The notes: generated by a model from the sequence alone, not told the origin. Positions 46,553 to 56,532 are shown, counted from the stretch's first letter. The stretch is DNA of 64,000 nt from Rhodospirillales bacterium (GCA_016699855.1 CP064988.1:4492501-4556500), one strand, 5' to 3'. Translations and numbers: made by a program.

Positions 46553-47338
46553 ATGATGATGATCGCGAAGCGAAGCTGGAGAGGGCTGGCGGCCGCGTCG
46601 CTCGCCTTGGTGGTCGCTTTGGCGACGCCGTGGGCCGCGAGCGCCGACGAGGCCGACGCGCGCAAGCTCCTGAAGGCGATGTCGGTCTACCTGGCGGCGC
46701 AGAAGACGATGGCGTTCTCGTACGACGCCGACCTCGAGGTGGTGACCAAGGACGGGCAGCGGTTGACGCTGGCCAGCTCCGGAACGCTCGCGCTCGCCCG
46801 TCCGGACAAGCTCCGCGCCACGCGCGCGGCCGGCTTCGCCGATATCGAACTGGTGTTCGACGGCAAGACCGCGACGCTGCTCGCCAAGACCGGCAACGTC
46901 TACGCCCGGGTCGACGAGCCGGGCTCGGTCGACCGGCTCATTGACGTGCTGCGCGACAAGTACGGCATGTTGCTGCCCGCCGCGGATCTCCTGCTGCCGG
47001 ATCCCTACGCCCTGCTGATGGCCGACGTGGTCGACGTCAAGGACCTCGGCAGCGGCGTGGTCGGCGGTGTCGAATGCGACCATCTGGCGTTCCGCGCCAA
47101 GGAGGTCGACTGGCAGATCTGGATCGCGCACGGCCCCCGTCCGTATCCGTGCAAGTACGTCATCACGTCCAAACAGGTCGCGGGCGGGCCGCAGTACAGC
47201 GTCCAGGTCAGGGACTGGAAGGCCGGAAGCGACGTGCCGGCGTCCGATTTCGGCTTCAAGCCGCCGGCCGGATCCCGCGAGGTCGCGTTCAAGGATCTGC
47301 CGGGCGCCAGCGATCTGCCGGCGCATTTCTCGAAGTGA
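46553..47338 (+). CDS. DUF2092 periplasmic protein
   Basis: About 261 aa with signal peptide (to about residue 27, ASA). The mature part matches DUF2092 proteins: ARKLLKAMSVYLAAQKTMAFSYDADLEVV at the start, LTLASSGTLALARPDKLRATR, ELVFDGKTATLLAKTGNVYA, and FGFKPPAGSREV near the end. The fold is probably LolA/LppX-like, binding a hydrophobic ligand. Three ATGs follow GGGAGGC; the second (46556) has the best spacing. It is followed after 8 nt by a small gene whose partial copy reappears 1 kb downstream. Confidence 0.82.
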   Translation: MMMIAKRSWRGLAAASLALVVALATPWAASADEADARKLLKAMSVYLAAQKTMAFSYDADLEVVTKDGQRLTLASSGTLALARPDKLRATRAAGFADIELVFDGKTATLLAKTGNVYARVDEPGSVDRLIDVLRDKYGMLLPAADLLLPDPYALLMADVVDVKDLGSGVVGGVECDHLAFRAKEVDWQIWIAHGPRPYPCKYVITSKQVAGGPQYSVQVRDWKAGSDVPASDFGFKPPAGSREVAFKDLPGASDLPAHFSK

Positions 47339-47346
47339 GGCGCCCC

Positions 47347-47661
47347 ATGACCGTGCCGAAGAAGATGGCCGCGCTCGCGGCGGTCGGCGTCGTCGCGCTG
47401 TTCGCGCTCGAGCTCGGCGAGCGGTTCTCGGTGCCGGGCGTGCGCGGCGTCGTCACCGCCGCCGAGGCGGTGGTCGGCCGCCCGGCGACGCCGGTCAGCG
47501 TCGCCGGCGTCGCGCGGCGCTCGGTAACGCCCGGTGTTGGCGCGCCTGGCGTCGGCGTCGCCCCTGGGGTGGGTGTCGGCGCCCCCGGCGTGGGCGTCAC
47601 TCCCGGCGTTGGCGGCCCGGCGAATCTTGGCGGCCCTGTCAACCACCCCGGTAGACGGTGA
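47347..47661 (+). CDS. Small exported Gly/Val/Pro-repeat protein
   Basis: 104 aa. A single hydrophobic N-terminus (MTVPKKMAALAAVGVVALFAL) is a signal or anchor. The C-terminal half contains about five GVG(A)PGVGV-type repeats (residues about 60-95), low complexity and elastin-like. The first 60 residues are nearly identical to the gene at 48355, whose C-terminus lacks the repeats. Probably envelope-located; function unknown. Confidence 0.65.
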   Translation: MTVPKKMAALAAVGVVALFALELGERFSVPGVRGVVTAAEAVVGRPATPVSVAGVARRSVTPGVGAPGVGVAPGVGVGAPGVGVTPGVGGPANLGGPVNHPGRR

Positions 47662-47712
47662 GTCGCCACGTTCGGGAAAGGCGGAACCCGGGGTTCATCG
47701 GAGAAGCAAAGC

Positions 47713-48204
47713 ATGGAGTTCCTCCCGGACCTCGCCAAACTCGCTCAAATCTTCTCGAACGCGATCGCGCCGGCGTTCTTTCTTGGCTCTGTCGCCGCCT
47801 TCGTGTCCCTGATGACGGCGCGGCTGGCCATCGTCAACGACGGCATCAAGGCGACCATGGCGCTCGAAGAAGGCAAGCCCGGTGCGGATCGCGCCCGCGC
47901 GAGACTTGTGCCGCTCGCGCGTCGAGCGCACCTGCTCGCGGACGGGATAGTGTTGTCGCTGGCGAGCGGGATATGCGCGACGTTGTTGCTCGCGGTCCTT
48001 TTCGCAAGCCAGTTCTTCGGGCTGGTCCATGCCTACGGCGCGGCGCTTCTCTTCATCTTCGCTACGCTGCTCCTCGGGAGCGCGCTGTTTCGGTTTGCCC
48101 AGGAAGCGTGGCACGCGCGCAACGAGCTGAAGGAATCGCAAATCCGCATCCTGAGCTTCCCGCCATCGTCGTCGGGCTCAAGAGGATCGGAAATTGACCG
48201 CTAG
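47713..48204 (+). CDS. DUF2721-family inner-membrane protein
   Basis: 163-aa protein with an amphipathic start (LAKLAQIFSNAIAPAFFLGSVAAF), two strong membrane segments around residues 75-120 and cytoplasmic helices, matching DUF2721. There is a weakly GC-poorer codon usage than in neighbouring genes. It sits between the two copies of the small secreted gene, so it was carried in or retained within that duplicated segment. Function of the family is unknown. Confidence 0.8.
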   Translation: MEFLPDLAKLAQIFSNAIAPAFFLGSVAAFVSLMTARLAIVNDGIKATMALEEGKPGADRARARLVPLARRAHLLADGIVLSLASGICATLLLAVLFASQFFGLVHAYGAALLFIFATLLLGSALFRFAQEAWHARNELKESQIRILSFPPSSSGSRGSEIDR

Positions 48205-48289
48205 GTTCTCGATCCCGGATGTGGCGGCGCCGTGCCCGTCGCCGATCGCGGCCTGCCGCAGCCGCCGCGTGGCGGTGACGGGCGCGTCG

Positions 48290-48345
48290 CGGTCGATCGA
48301 GGTTCTGCCGGGCGCCGGCGACCTGCCGGCGCATTTCTCGAAATG
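48290..48345 (+). pseudogene. Remnant of the C-terminus of a DUF2092 gene
   Basis: In the frame ending TGA at 48345, the last residues read LPGAGDLPAHFSK, nearly identical to the end of the DUF2092 protein at 47338 (LPGASDLPAHFSK). Upstream sequence is not DUF2092-like, so only the tail survives from a duplication. It is followed after 9 nt by the second small-gene copy, exactly as in the parental arrangement. Confidence 0.7.
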
Positions 48346-48354
48346 AGGTGTCCT

Positions 48355-48567
48355 ATGACCGTGTCGAAGAGAATGGCCGCGCTCGCGGCGGTCGGCGTCG
48401 TCGCGCTGTTCGCGCTGGAATTCGGCGAGCGGTTCTCGGTGCCGGGCGTGCGCGGCGTCGTCACCGCCGCCGAGGCGGTGGTCGGCCGCCCGGCGACGCC
48501 GGTCAGCGTCGCCGGCGTCGCGCGCCGCTCGGTGCGGCGCTGCGCGGTGGGCGTCTACCACTGCTAG
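48355..48567 (+). CDS. Small exported protein, second copy
   Basis: 70-aa protein sharing residues 1-58 with the protein at 47347, differing only by a few substitutions, but ending RRCAVGVYHC instead of the Gly/Val repeats. The N-terminal hydrophobic stretch is a signal or anchor. ATG 48355 has no strong ribosome site except GAGGTG. Because DNA identity covers the preceding tail of DUF2092, it arose by local duplication. Confidence 0.6.
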   Translation: MTVSKRMAALAAVGVVALFALEFGERFSVPGVRGVVTAAEAVVGRPATPVSVAGVARRSVRRCAVGVYHC

Positions 48568-48640
48568 CCGGACGCGCGCGGTCCCGCGTCGCGCCGGCCA
48601 CGACGGTGGCGCGGCGCCGCGAGGCCGCGCGAACGCCGCC

Positions 48641-49579
48641 TCAGTCGCGCGTCAGCAGTCCCGTCAGCGTGTCGCGCAGGGCGAGGTTGGTGGCGAGGAT
48701 CGAGGGGCCGCCCAGCGCGTAGGGCGCGCCCTCGAGGTCGGTGACGACGCCGCCGGCCTCGCGCACCAGCAGCACGCCGGCCGCCACGTCCCACGGCGAC
48801 AGGCCGAACTCCCAGAAGCCGTCGAAGCGGCCCGTCGCGACCCAGGCGAGGTCGAGCGCGGCGGCGCCGAAGCGGCGCACGCCCGAGGTCGACTTCATCG
48901 CGCGGCGCAGCGTGGCCAGGAACTCCTCGTGCTCGCCGCGCGCGGCGAAGGGGATGCCGGTGGCCAGCAGCAGGCTGGTGGTGGATTTGCGGCCCGCGAC
49001 GCGCAGGCGGCGCGAACGCAGCGTGCTCGGCGTCTCGAGGAAGGCGCCGGCGCCCTTCTCGGCCCAGAACAGGTCGTCGGTCGCGGGGTTGAGGATCAGG
49101 CCGGCGACGACCTCGCCCTCGCGCTCCAGCGCGATCGAGACGGCGAAATGCGGCACGCCGTGCATGAAGTTCGTGGTGCCGTCGAGCGGATCGACGATCC
49201 AGCGGTTGCGGCCGTCGCCCGGCGTGTTGGCGCCCTCCTCGCCGAGGAAGCCGTAGTCCGGCCGCATGCCCATGAGGTGCTCGCGGATCACCCTCTGGGC
49301 CATGATGTCGGCCTTGCTGACGAAATCGCCGGCGCTCTTCTCGGTGAACTGCAGATGCTCGACCTCGCCGAAGTCGCGCTTCAGGCCCTTCGCCGCCGCG
49401 AAGGCGGCGCGCGCCATCACGGTCATGGTCGGCGATTTCGGCGCCTCGCTGCGACGCGACACCGGCACCGAGCGCTCGCGGATCGGCCCGGTCGGGGCGC
49501 GGCCGATGCGCGCCACGGGGCGCTCCTTGCTGTGGTCGCCGTAGCGGCCGTCGGGTCCGCGGAAGGGGGGCTTGGGCAT
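48641..49579 (-). CDS. Inositol monophosphatase family protein
   Basis: Mg-dependent phosphatase. Metal motifs are GEEG (after YGFL), WIVDPLDGTTNF and WDVAAG; DFGEVEHLQ is the usual N-terminal segment. From ATG 49579 it is 313 aa, longer than typical (about 260-270); a start at ATG 49426 would give 261 aa but lacks a ribosome site, and GTG codons lie between. The extra N-terminus is basic and Pro-rich. It lies downstream of efp on the same strand, a common alphaproteobacterial pairing. Substrate may be inositol phosphate, a sugar phosphate or NADP-like compounds. Confidence 0.85.
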   Translation of the reverse strand: MPKPPFRGPDGRYGDHSKERPVARIGRAPTGPIRERSVPVSRRSEAPKSPTMTVMARAAFAAAKGLKRDFGEVEHLQFTEKSAGDFVSKADIMAQRVIREHLMGMRPDYGFLGEEGANTPGDGRNRWIVDPLDGTTNFMHGVPHFAVSIALEREGEVVAGLILNPATDDLFWAEKGAGAFLETPSTLRSRRLRVAGRKSTTSLLLATGIPFAARGEHEEFLATLRRAMKSTSGVRRFGAAALDLAWVATGRFDGFWEFGLSPWDVAAGVLLVREAGGVVTDLEGAPYALGGPSILATNLALRDTLTGLLTRD

Positions 49580-49649
49580 GGCGTCGGTCGCTTTCGAAAA
49601 TCCCGGGGCGCGCCGGCCCGGTCGCGGCGCGACGACCGGCGCGGCGGGT

Positions 49650-50221
49650 CTAGTCCTTGGCGCGCTCGACGTACTCGCCGGTCTCGGTGTTGACCACCAC
49701 GCGGGTGCCGCTGGCGACATGCGGCGGCACCAGGATGCGCACGCCGTTCTCGAGCATCGCCGGCTTGTACGACGATGAGGCGGTCTGGCCCTTGACCACC
49801 GCGTCGGCCTCGACGATGGCGAGCGTCACCGATTTCGGGATCTCGATGCCGACCGGCGTGGTCTCGAACATCGACACGACCACCTCCATGCCGTCCTGGA
49901 GGAACGCGCGCGCTCGACGCCGATCTCCTCCGCCTGCATGGTGAACTGCTCGTAGTTCTCCTTGTTCATGAAGTGGAAGCCGTCGGCGTCCTTGTACAGG
50001 TAGGTGCAGTCGTGCGCGTCGATGCGCACCAGCTCCACCGTCTCGCCCGAGCGGAACCGCTCCTGGAGCTTGTTGCCCTCCTTCAGCGCGCGCGCCTCGA
50101 GGTTCACGAAGGCGCCGCCCTTGCCCGGATTGACGTGCTGGACCTTCATCGCGGCGTAGAGGCGGCCGTTGTACTCGATGACGTTGCCGGCGCGGATGGA
50201 GTTGACGGGGACCTTGGCCAT
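49650..50221 (-). CDS. efp: Translation elongation factor P, apparent 1-nt frameshift
   Basis: EF-P relieves ribosome stalling at polyproline. Reading from ATG 50221 gives a normal N-terminal KOW-like domain with Lys34 in VNPGKGG, the lysine modified by EpmA. At 49904-49911, in a GCGCGCG tract, one base is missing: frame 1 ends ERARSS..., while the other frame carries [19 protein letters not shown] to the normal C-terminus YVERAKD. Restored length is 190 aa, standard for EF-P. Since EF-P is important and this organism has many polyproline proteins (including the window's OmpA protein), assembly error is likely. Confidence 0.9.
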
Positions 50222-50419
50222 GTGGATGTCGTCCGGCTGTTCGGGCGGGGAGGGGCGCTGCGGCGCCGGGGGACGGATACCCGCCCCGGAAGCGCGCCGG
50301 GTTCTATCAGAGCCCCCCCGCGGGGGCAACCGGGGCCGGCCACCCCCCTTGCGTCGGCCGCGGCACACCGTCACAGTCCAAAAAAAGCAAAGCGGTACGC
50401 GAACGGGAGGGGTGCCGAC

Positions 50420-51307
50420 GTGACGTCGATCGAGAGACGCGATGCGCGGCTGGACGCGGTCGTGGCGGCGGACGCCGCCTGCGAGCGCGTGGCCACGGGC
50501 TTCAAGTTCACAGAGGGTCCGTTGTGGCACGCCGCCGGCAAATTCCTGCTGTTCAGCGACATGCCGGGCGACCACCTGCGGCGCTGGAGCGCGGCCGACG
50601 GCGTCTCGACCTTCCGCCAGCCCTGCAACAAGTCCAACGGCCTGACCTACGACCGCCAGGGCCGCCTGCTGGTGTGCGAGCACGCCTCCAGCCGGGTCAC
50701 GCGCACCGAGGCCGACGGCTCCTCGACCACGCTGGCCAGCCACTGGGACGGCAAGGAGCTGAACAGCCCCAACGACATCGTCTGCAAATCGGACGGCGCG
50801 ATCTACTTCACCGACCCGACCTACGGCCGCATGGACGTGTTCGGTCTGAAGCGCGACGTGGTCCTCGGCTTCCGCGGCGTCTACCGCGTCGCGCCGGGCG
50901 GCAAGCTGTCGCTGCTGGCCGACGATTTCGGCCAGCCCAACGGCCTGTGCTTCTCGCTCGACGAGAAGCGGCTCTTCGTCAACGACACCGACCGCGGCCA
51001 TATCCGCGTGTTCGACGTCGGAACCGACGGCGCGCTGTCGGGCGGCGCGGTGTGGGCCGAGCCCAAGGGCGAGGGCAGGGGCGCGCCAGACGGCATGAAG
51101 ATCGACTCGGCCGGCGCGGTGTTCTGCTGCGGACCGGGCGGCGTGCACGTCTTCGCGCCCGACGCCACGCCGCTGGGCGTGATCCGCACACCGGAGACGG
51201 CCGCGAATTTCTGCTGGGGCGACGACGATCTGCGGAGCCTCTACATCACCGCGTCTACGTCGCTGTACCGCGTCCGGCTGAACCGGGCGGGGAGGCTGTC
51301 CTACTGA
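50420..51307 (+). CDS. SMP-30/gluconolactonase-family protein
   Basis: 295-aa six-bladed beta-propeller. Features include FTEGPLWH (metal Glu), NKSNGLTYDRQGRLLVCEH, LNSPNDIVCKSDGAIYFTDPTYG and QPNGLCFSLDEKRLFVNDT, with the Asn and Asp metal ligands of the family. A GTG start (50420) has GGGAGGGG 7 nt upstream; the longer open frame upstream has no homology and overlaps efp. No signal peptide, so it is cytosolic. It lies 48 nt before the transporter receptor gene and may help process an imported lactone (inference). Confidence 0.88.
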   Translation: MTSIERRDARLDAVVAADAACERVATGFKFTEGPLWHAAGKFLLFSDMPGDHLRRWSAADGVSTFRQPCNKSNGLTYDRQGRLLVCEHASSRVTRTEADGSSTTLASHWDGKELNSPNDIVCKSDGAIYFTDPTYGRMDVFGLKRDVVLGFRGVYRVAPGGKLSLLADDFGQPNGLCFSLDEKRLFVNDTDRGHIRVFDVGTDGALSGGAVWAEPKGEGRGAPDGMKIDSAGAVFCCGPGGVHVFAPDATPLGVIRTPETAANFCWGDDDLRSLYITASTSLYRVRLNRAGRLSY

Positions 51308-51355
51308 GGATCCGGTGTCTGGCGAGATCAACAATCAAGCGGGAGGAATGAAGGC

Positions 51356-52534
51356 ATGATCGAGACCACCAAGCGCGGCCTGCTGGCCGCGGTCGCCGCG
51401 GGCGCGCTGCTCGCCGGCGCGGCGTCGGCGCAGGAGCCCATCAAGCTCGGCGCCATGTATCCGCTGACCGGCGGCGGCGCGATCTACGGCGTGCCGGCGA
51501 TGGCCGGCCACCAGCTCGCGATCGAGGAGCTCAACGCCCGGGGCGGCATCCTCGGGCGCAAGATCGTGTCGGTCGAGCGCGACGACAAGATGAACCCGTC
51601 GGCCGCCTCGGCGACGATGAAGGAGCTCATCACCAAGGACAAGGTCCACATGGTGCTGGGCGGCCTCAGCTCGGCCGTCGGGCTGGGCATGTCCGAGGTC
51701 TCCAGGCAGGAGAAGATCGTCTACATCGCGACGATCCCGAAGACGATCCAGATGACGACCGACAAGCTGCACAAGCACGTCTTCCGCATCGCCGCCAACA
51801 CCGACCAGGAAGGCGAGACGATGGCGATGCTGGCCGGCAAGTACAAGCTGACCAAGATCTGCCACCTGCAGCTCGACTACGCCTACGGCCACGACCTCGA
51901 GGCCGGCATCCTCAAGGCGCTGCCCAAGCACGCGCCCAACGCCAAGGTCGTGCTGACGCTCAAGCCCAAGCTCGGCGCCACCGACTTCAACGCCTTCATC
52001 CCGCAGGTGATGGCGGCGGGCTGCGACGGCGTGCTGTCGGGGCTGTGGGGTCCGCACTTCGTGTCGTGGGTCAAGCAGGCCGCGCCGCTCGGCTTCTTCG
52101 ACAAGATCAAGTGGATCACCGGCGGCGAGATCGGCTCGCACGAGATCGCGGGCGAGCTCAAGGGCGAGTACCCCGAGAACGTCATCGGCAACGCCTACGA
52201 GCTCTGGTACCACTCGGTCGACGAGTCGCATAAGGCGTTCCAGGCGCGGCTGGCCAAGAAGCTCGGCACCGCCGAGACGCCGCAGTGGGCGCTGCTCGGC
52301 TACAACGGCGTGATGTTCGCCGCCGCCGCGATCGAGAAGGCCAAGTCGCTCGATCCCGACAAGATCGCCGAGGCGCTCGAGGGCCTGTCGATCAAGACGC
52401 CGGTCGGCACGCAGACCATCGATCCCAAGACCCACCAGGCCAACACCGGCCAGTTCTGGGGCCCGATGGTGAAGAAGGACGGCGTCGCCTACCGCGTCAT
52501 GAACCCGGTCGAGTTCATCGTCCCGAAGAACTGA
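51356..52534 (+). CDS. livJ: ABC transporter substrate-binding protein (branched-chain amino-acid type)
   Basis: 392-aa periplasmic binding protein of the Leu/Ile/Val type 1 fold. A signal peptide (to about residue 24, ASA) precedes IKLGAMYPLTGGGAIYG, the classic opening, and ELNARGGILGRKI. Ligand specificity cannot be judged. SD AGGA lies about 8 nt upstream of ATG 51356. It is the first gene of a complete five-gene liv-type cluster. Confidence 0.92.
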   Translation: MIETTKRGLLAAVAAGALLAGAASAQEPIKLGAMYPLTGGGAIYGVPAMAGHQLAIEELNARGGILGRKIVSVERDDKMNPSAASATMKELITKDKVHMVLGGLSSAVGLGMSEVSRQEKIVYIATIPKTIQMTTDKLHKHVFRIAANTDQEGETMAMLAGKYKLTKICHLQLDYAYGHDLEAGILKALPKHAPNAKVVLTLKPKLGATDFNAFIPQVMAAGCDGVLSGLWGPHFVSWVKQAAPLGFFDKIKWITGGEIGSHEIAGELKGEYPENVIGNAYELWYHSVDESHKAFQARLAKKLGTAETPQWALLGYNGVMFAAAAIEKAKSLDPDKIAEALEGLSIKTPVGTQTIDPKTHQANTGQFWGPMVKKDGVAYRVMNPVEFIVPKN

Positions 52535-52636
52535 TCCGCCGTCCCCGCGCCGCCCCACCGGCGGCGCGGGCACGACCCGCGCGTCCGCGACCGGACGCGC
52601 GCCCGGCCTGCGCGTCCCTCGAACCGGCGACGGTCC

Positions 52637-53515
52637 ATGACATTCAACGCCTTCCTGCTCAACGCCTTCTACGGACTGGCGCTGGCGATGAACATGTTCG
52701 TCATCGCCGCCGGCCTGAACCTGATCTTCGGCGTGCTCCGGGTGATCAACTTCGCGCACGGCATGTTCTACATGTTCGGCGCCTACATCGTGTTCACGGT
52801 GACCAAGAGCTGGGGCATGCCGTTCATCGTCGGCGTCGCCGCGTCCGGCCTCGGCCTGGCCGTCATCGCGCTGTTCATCGAGCGCTTCCTGCTGCGGCGG
52901 CTCTACGACAAGGAGCACCTCATGCAGCTCCTGTTCACCTTCGCGATCGTGCTGCTGATGAGCGACGCGGCGAAGATGATCTGGGGCACCGACCAGTACT
53001 CGGTCGGCTACCCGCCGGCGCTGGCCGGCGCCGCGCGGCTCGGCCCCGTCGTCGTACCGCAGTACCTCGTGTTCCTGTGCGTCGTCGGGCCGCTGCTGGC
53101 GGTGGCGATGTGGCTGGCGGTCGACCGCACGCGCTGGGGCCGCATCGTGCGCGCCGCCACCCAGGACCGCGAGATGCTGTCGGCGCTGGGCGTCAACGTG
53201 CCGCTGGTCTACGCCATTGTGTTCACCATCGGCTCGGCGCTGGCCGGGATCGGCGGCGCGCTGGCGGCGCCGCGCATCGCGCTGGTGCCCGGCATGGACG
53301 CCACGATCATCAACGAGTGCTTCATCATCGTGATCATCGGCGGGCTCGGCCACATGTGGGGCAGCTTCCTCGGCGCGCTGGCGTTCGGCTTCGTGGTGCA
53401 GTTCGGCACCGTGTTCGTCCCCAACTGGCAGGACGTGCTGCCCTACCTGCTGATGCTGGTGGTGCTGCTCATACGACCATGGGGCCTGCTCGGCCGCCCC
53501 GAGCTGAGCCGCTGA
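52637..53515 (+). CDS. livH: Branched-chain amino-acid type ABC permease LivH
   Basis: 292-aa inner-membrane permease with about eight hydrophobic segments. VINFAHGMFYMFGAY is the LivH motif, and the EAA-like loop ALGVNVPLVYAIVFTIGSALAG and GLGHMWGSFLGALAFGF are typical. It follows the binding protein after a GC-rich 102-nt spacer and is 1 nt from livM. Confidence 0.92.
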   Translation: MTFNAFLLNAFYGLALAMNMFVIAAGLNLIFGVLRVINFAHGMFYMFGAYIVFTVTKSWGMPFIVGVAASGLGLAVIALFIERFLLRRLYDKEHLMQLLFTFAIVLLMSDAAKMIWGTDQYSVGYPPALAGAARLGPVVVPQYLVFLCVVGPLLAVAMWLAVDRTRWGRIVRAATQDREMLSALGVNVPLVYAIVFTIGSALAGIGGALAAPRIALVPGMDATIINECFIIVIIGGLGHMWGSFLGALAFGFVVQFGTVFVPNWQDVLPYLLMLVVLLIRPWGLLGRPELSR

Positions 53516-53516
53516 C

Positions 53517-54442
53517 ATGCCGTCCCGCAACCTCTCCCTCGCGGCCGGCGCCATCCTCGTGCTCCTGGCCTTGCTGCCGGCGCTCGGCGGCCGCTACGCC
53601 GTCGACCTCGGCACCCAGGTGCTGATCTACGCGCTGTTCGCCCTCAGCCTCAACGTGCTGATCGGCTACACCGGCAACGTCTCGTTCGGCCACGCCGCCT
53701 ATTTCGCGATCGGCGGCTACGCCTGCGCGGTGCTGCTGACGACGTGGAAATGGCCGCTGCCGCTGGCGCTGCCGGCGGCCGTGGTCCTGTCCGGCGCCGC
53801 CGCCGCGGTGATCGGCTTCTTCTGCGTGCGGCTGACGCAGATCTACTTCGCGATGCTGACGCTGGCCTTCGCGATGCTGGTGTGGGGCGTCGCCTTCAAG
53901 TGGAAGGCGGTCACCGGCGGCGACGACGGCTTCACCGGCGTCTCGGTGCCGGCGCTGATCGGCAACCCGACCAGCTACTACTACTTCACCCTCGCGGTCG
54001 TGGCGGCGGGCGTCGCGGCGCTCTACGCCATCTGCCACTCCGCCTTCGGCATGACGCTGGTGGCGATCCGGGAGAACGACGTGCGCGCGGGCTTCATCGG
54101 CGTCGACACGCGGCGCATGCGCTGGGCGTCGTTCACCGTGGCCGGCACCTTCGCCGGTCTCGCGGGCGCGCTGTTCGGCATGTACAACCGCGGCATGTAC
54201 ATCGAGAACGCCTTCTGGACCACCTCGGCCGAGGTGCTGATCATGTGCCTGCTCGGCGGCATCCACTCCTTCGTCGGCCCGCTGGTCGGCGCCACGGTGC
54301 TGCATCTGCTGCAGGTCCTCACCAACCAGTACACGCCCTACTGGCCGACGGTGCTGGGCCTGATCCTGCTGACCGTCGTGCTGGTCCTGCCCGAGGGGCT
54401 GGTCGGGCTGGCGGCGCGGCTGCGCGCGCGGATGGGCCGGCC

Positions 54443-54446
<4 letters not shown>
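53517..54446 (+). CDS. livM: Branched-chain amino-acid type ABC permease LivM
   Basis: 309-aa permease. Motifs include LNVLIGYTGNVSFGHAAYFAIGGY and the late GGIHSFVGPLVGATVLHLL. About nine membrane segments are predicted. Its ATG follows the livH stop by one base, and its stop overlaps the livG start as ATGA, so livHMG is translationally coupled. Confidence 0.92.
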
Positions 54447-55187
<741 letters not shown>

Positions 55188-55195
<8 letters not shown>

Positions 55196-55895
55196 CCTCC
55201 AGCTCGACGGCATCCACACCGCCTACGGCCTCAGCCAGGTGCTGTTCGGCGTCTCGCTCGAGGTGCGGGCCGGCGAGTGCGTGGCGCTGATCGGCCGCAA
55301 CGGCGTCGGCAAGACCACCACCATGCGCTCGATCATGGGCCTGACGCCCCCGTCGAAGGGCCGCGTGGTGTGGAAGGGCCGCGACGTCGCTGGCCTGCCG
55401 TCCTACACGCTGTGCCGCATGGGCATCGGCTTCGTGCCCGAGGACCGCCGCATCTTCCCCGAGCTCAGCGTCTGGGAGAACCTCGACATCGCGCGCCGTC
55501 CGGCCCAGCCCGGCAAGCAGGCGTGGGGCGAGGCCGAGGTGTTCGCGCTGTTCCCCGACCTGGCGCAGATCCGCGACCGCAAGGGCGGCGTGCTGTCGGG
55601 CGGCCAGCAGCAGATGCTGACCATCGCCCGCACCCTGATGGGCAACCCCGAGCTGCTGCTGCTCGACGAGCCGTCGGAGGGGCTCGCCCCGCTGATCGTC
55701 GAGCTGGTGCGCGAGCGCGTCGCCCAGCTCAAGGCCACGGGCCTCTCGATCGTGCTGGCCGAGCAGAACCTCGGCTTCGTGATGTCGCTGGCCGACCGCG
55801 TCTACATCCTGGAGAAGGGCGAGGTCCGCTACACCGGCACCCCCGACGACCTGCGCGCCAACCAGGACATCGTGAAGCAGTACCTGACGGTGTGA
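55188..55895 (+). CDS. livF: ABC transporter ATPase LivF
   Basis: 235-aa ATPase, shorter than LivG as expected. Walker A GRNGVGKTT, GFVPEDRRIFPELSV, signature LSGGQQQM, Walker B LLLLDEPSEGLAP and the switch region LAEQNLGFVMSL are present. The ATG lies inside the end of livG. Completes the importer. The operon probably serves an amino acid, amide or short-acid substrate, possibly linked to the upstream SMP-30 lactonase. Confidence 0.95.
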
Positions 55896-55932
55896 GGCTG
55901 GAGCGGGCGGTGGCCGCGCGTTGCGCTGACGT

Positions 55933-56532
55933 ATGACCTACGCGGACCGATTCCGCGCCGCGCTCGACCTTGTCGCCCGCGCCGCCGAGGCGCTTGAACG
56001 GCGGGGATTGAAGCCGCCCGTGGTCGTCGGCGGCGCCGCCGCCGAGATCTACTCGGGAGGCGAGATCGCATCGTCGGATTTCGATCTCGTCACCGCCCAC
56101 CAGCTCGAGCTTCTCGGCGAGCTTCGCCAGCTGGGGTTCACGTGGCAGGTGGGCAACGTCGATCGCATGGTCGTGCATCCGACGCTTGGCTACGTCGTCG
56201 AGGTCGTCAGCCCGTGGCTCATGGACGGGCGCGCGGACTCCGCGCGTGTGAGGCGGTTCGAGATTGGTCGAGGGCTCGCCGTCGACGTCATAGGTGTCGA
56301 GGATCTCATCGCGGACCGGATGGGGCAGGCGTTTTCGCGGCCGTTCGGAGGCCCACCGATCACGGACCGCCGGAACCAGGCGCTGCGGCTTTTCCAGATC
56401 GCGTCGGGGATCGCGCCTGGCCTCGACGCGGCCTATCTGGATAGACGCATCCGGGAGGAAACTGTAAATTCAGCGTCATTGGAGACGCTCCAGCGTTGGA
56501 ACGACGATGACCGTGACCATCAAGCTCGATGA
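55933..56532 (+). CDS. Nucleotidyltransferase-like protein
   Basis: 199 aa. The N-terminal domain shows the minimal nucleotidyltransferase pattern: VVGGAAAEIYSGG followed by SSDFDLVT, equivalent to GG/GS-x-x... and the two-Asp metal motif. Later helices contain GVEDLIADRMGQAF and DRRNQALRLFQIA, as in AbiEii/DUF6036-type proteins. Such proteins include the toxin part of some toxin-antitoxin pairs. Codon choice is less GC-biased than neighbours. It overlaps the next small gene by 26 nt. Confidence 0.7.
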   Translation: MTYADRFRAALDLVARAAEALERRGLKPPVVVGGAAAEIYSGGEIASSDFDLVTAHQLELLGELRQLGFTWQVGNVDRMVVHPTLGYVVEVVSPWLMDGRADSARVRRFEIGRGLAVDVIGVEDLIADRMGQAFSRPFGGPPITDRRNQALRLFQIASGIAPGLDAAYLDRRIREETVNSASLETLQRWNDDDRDHQAR

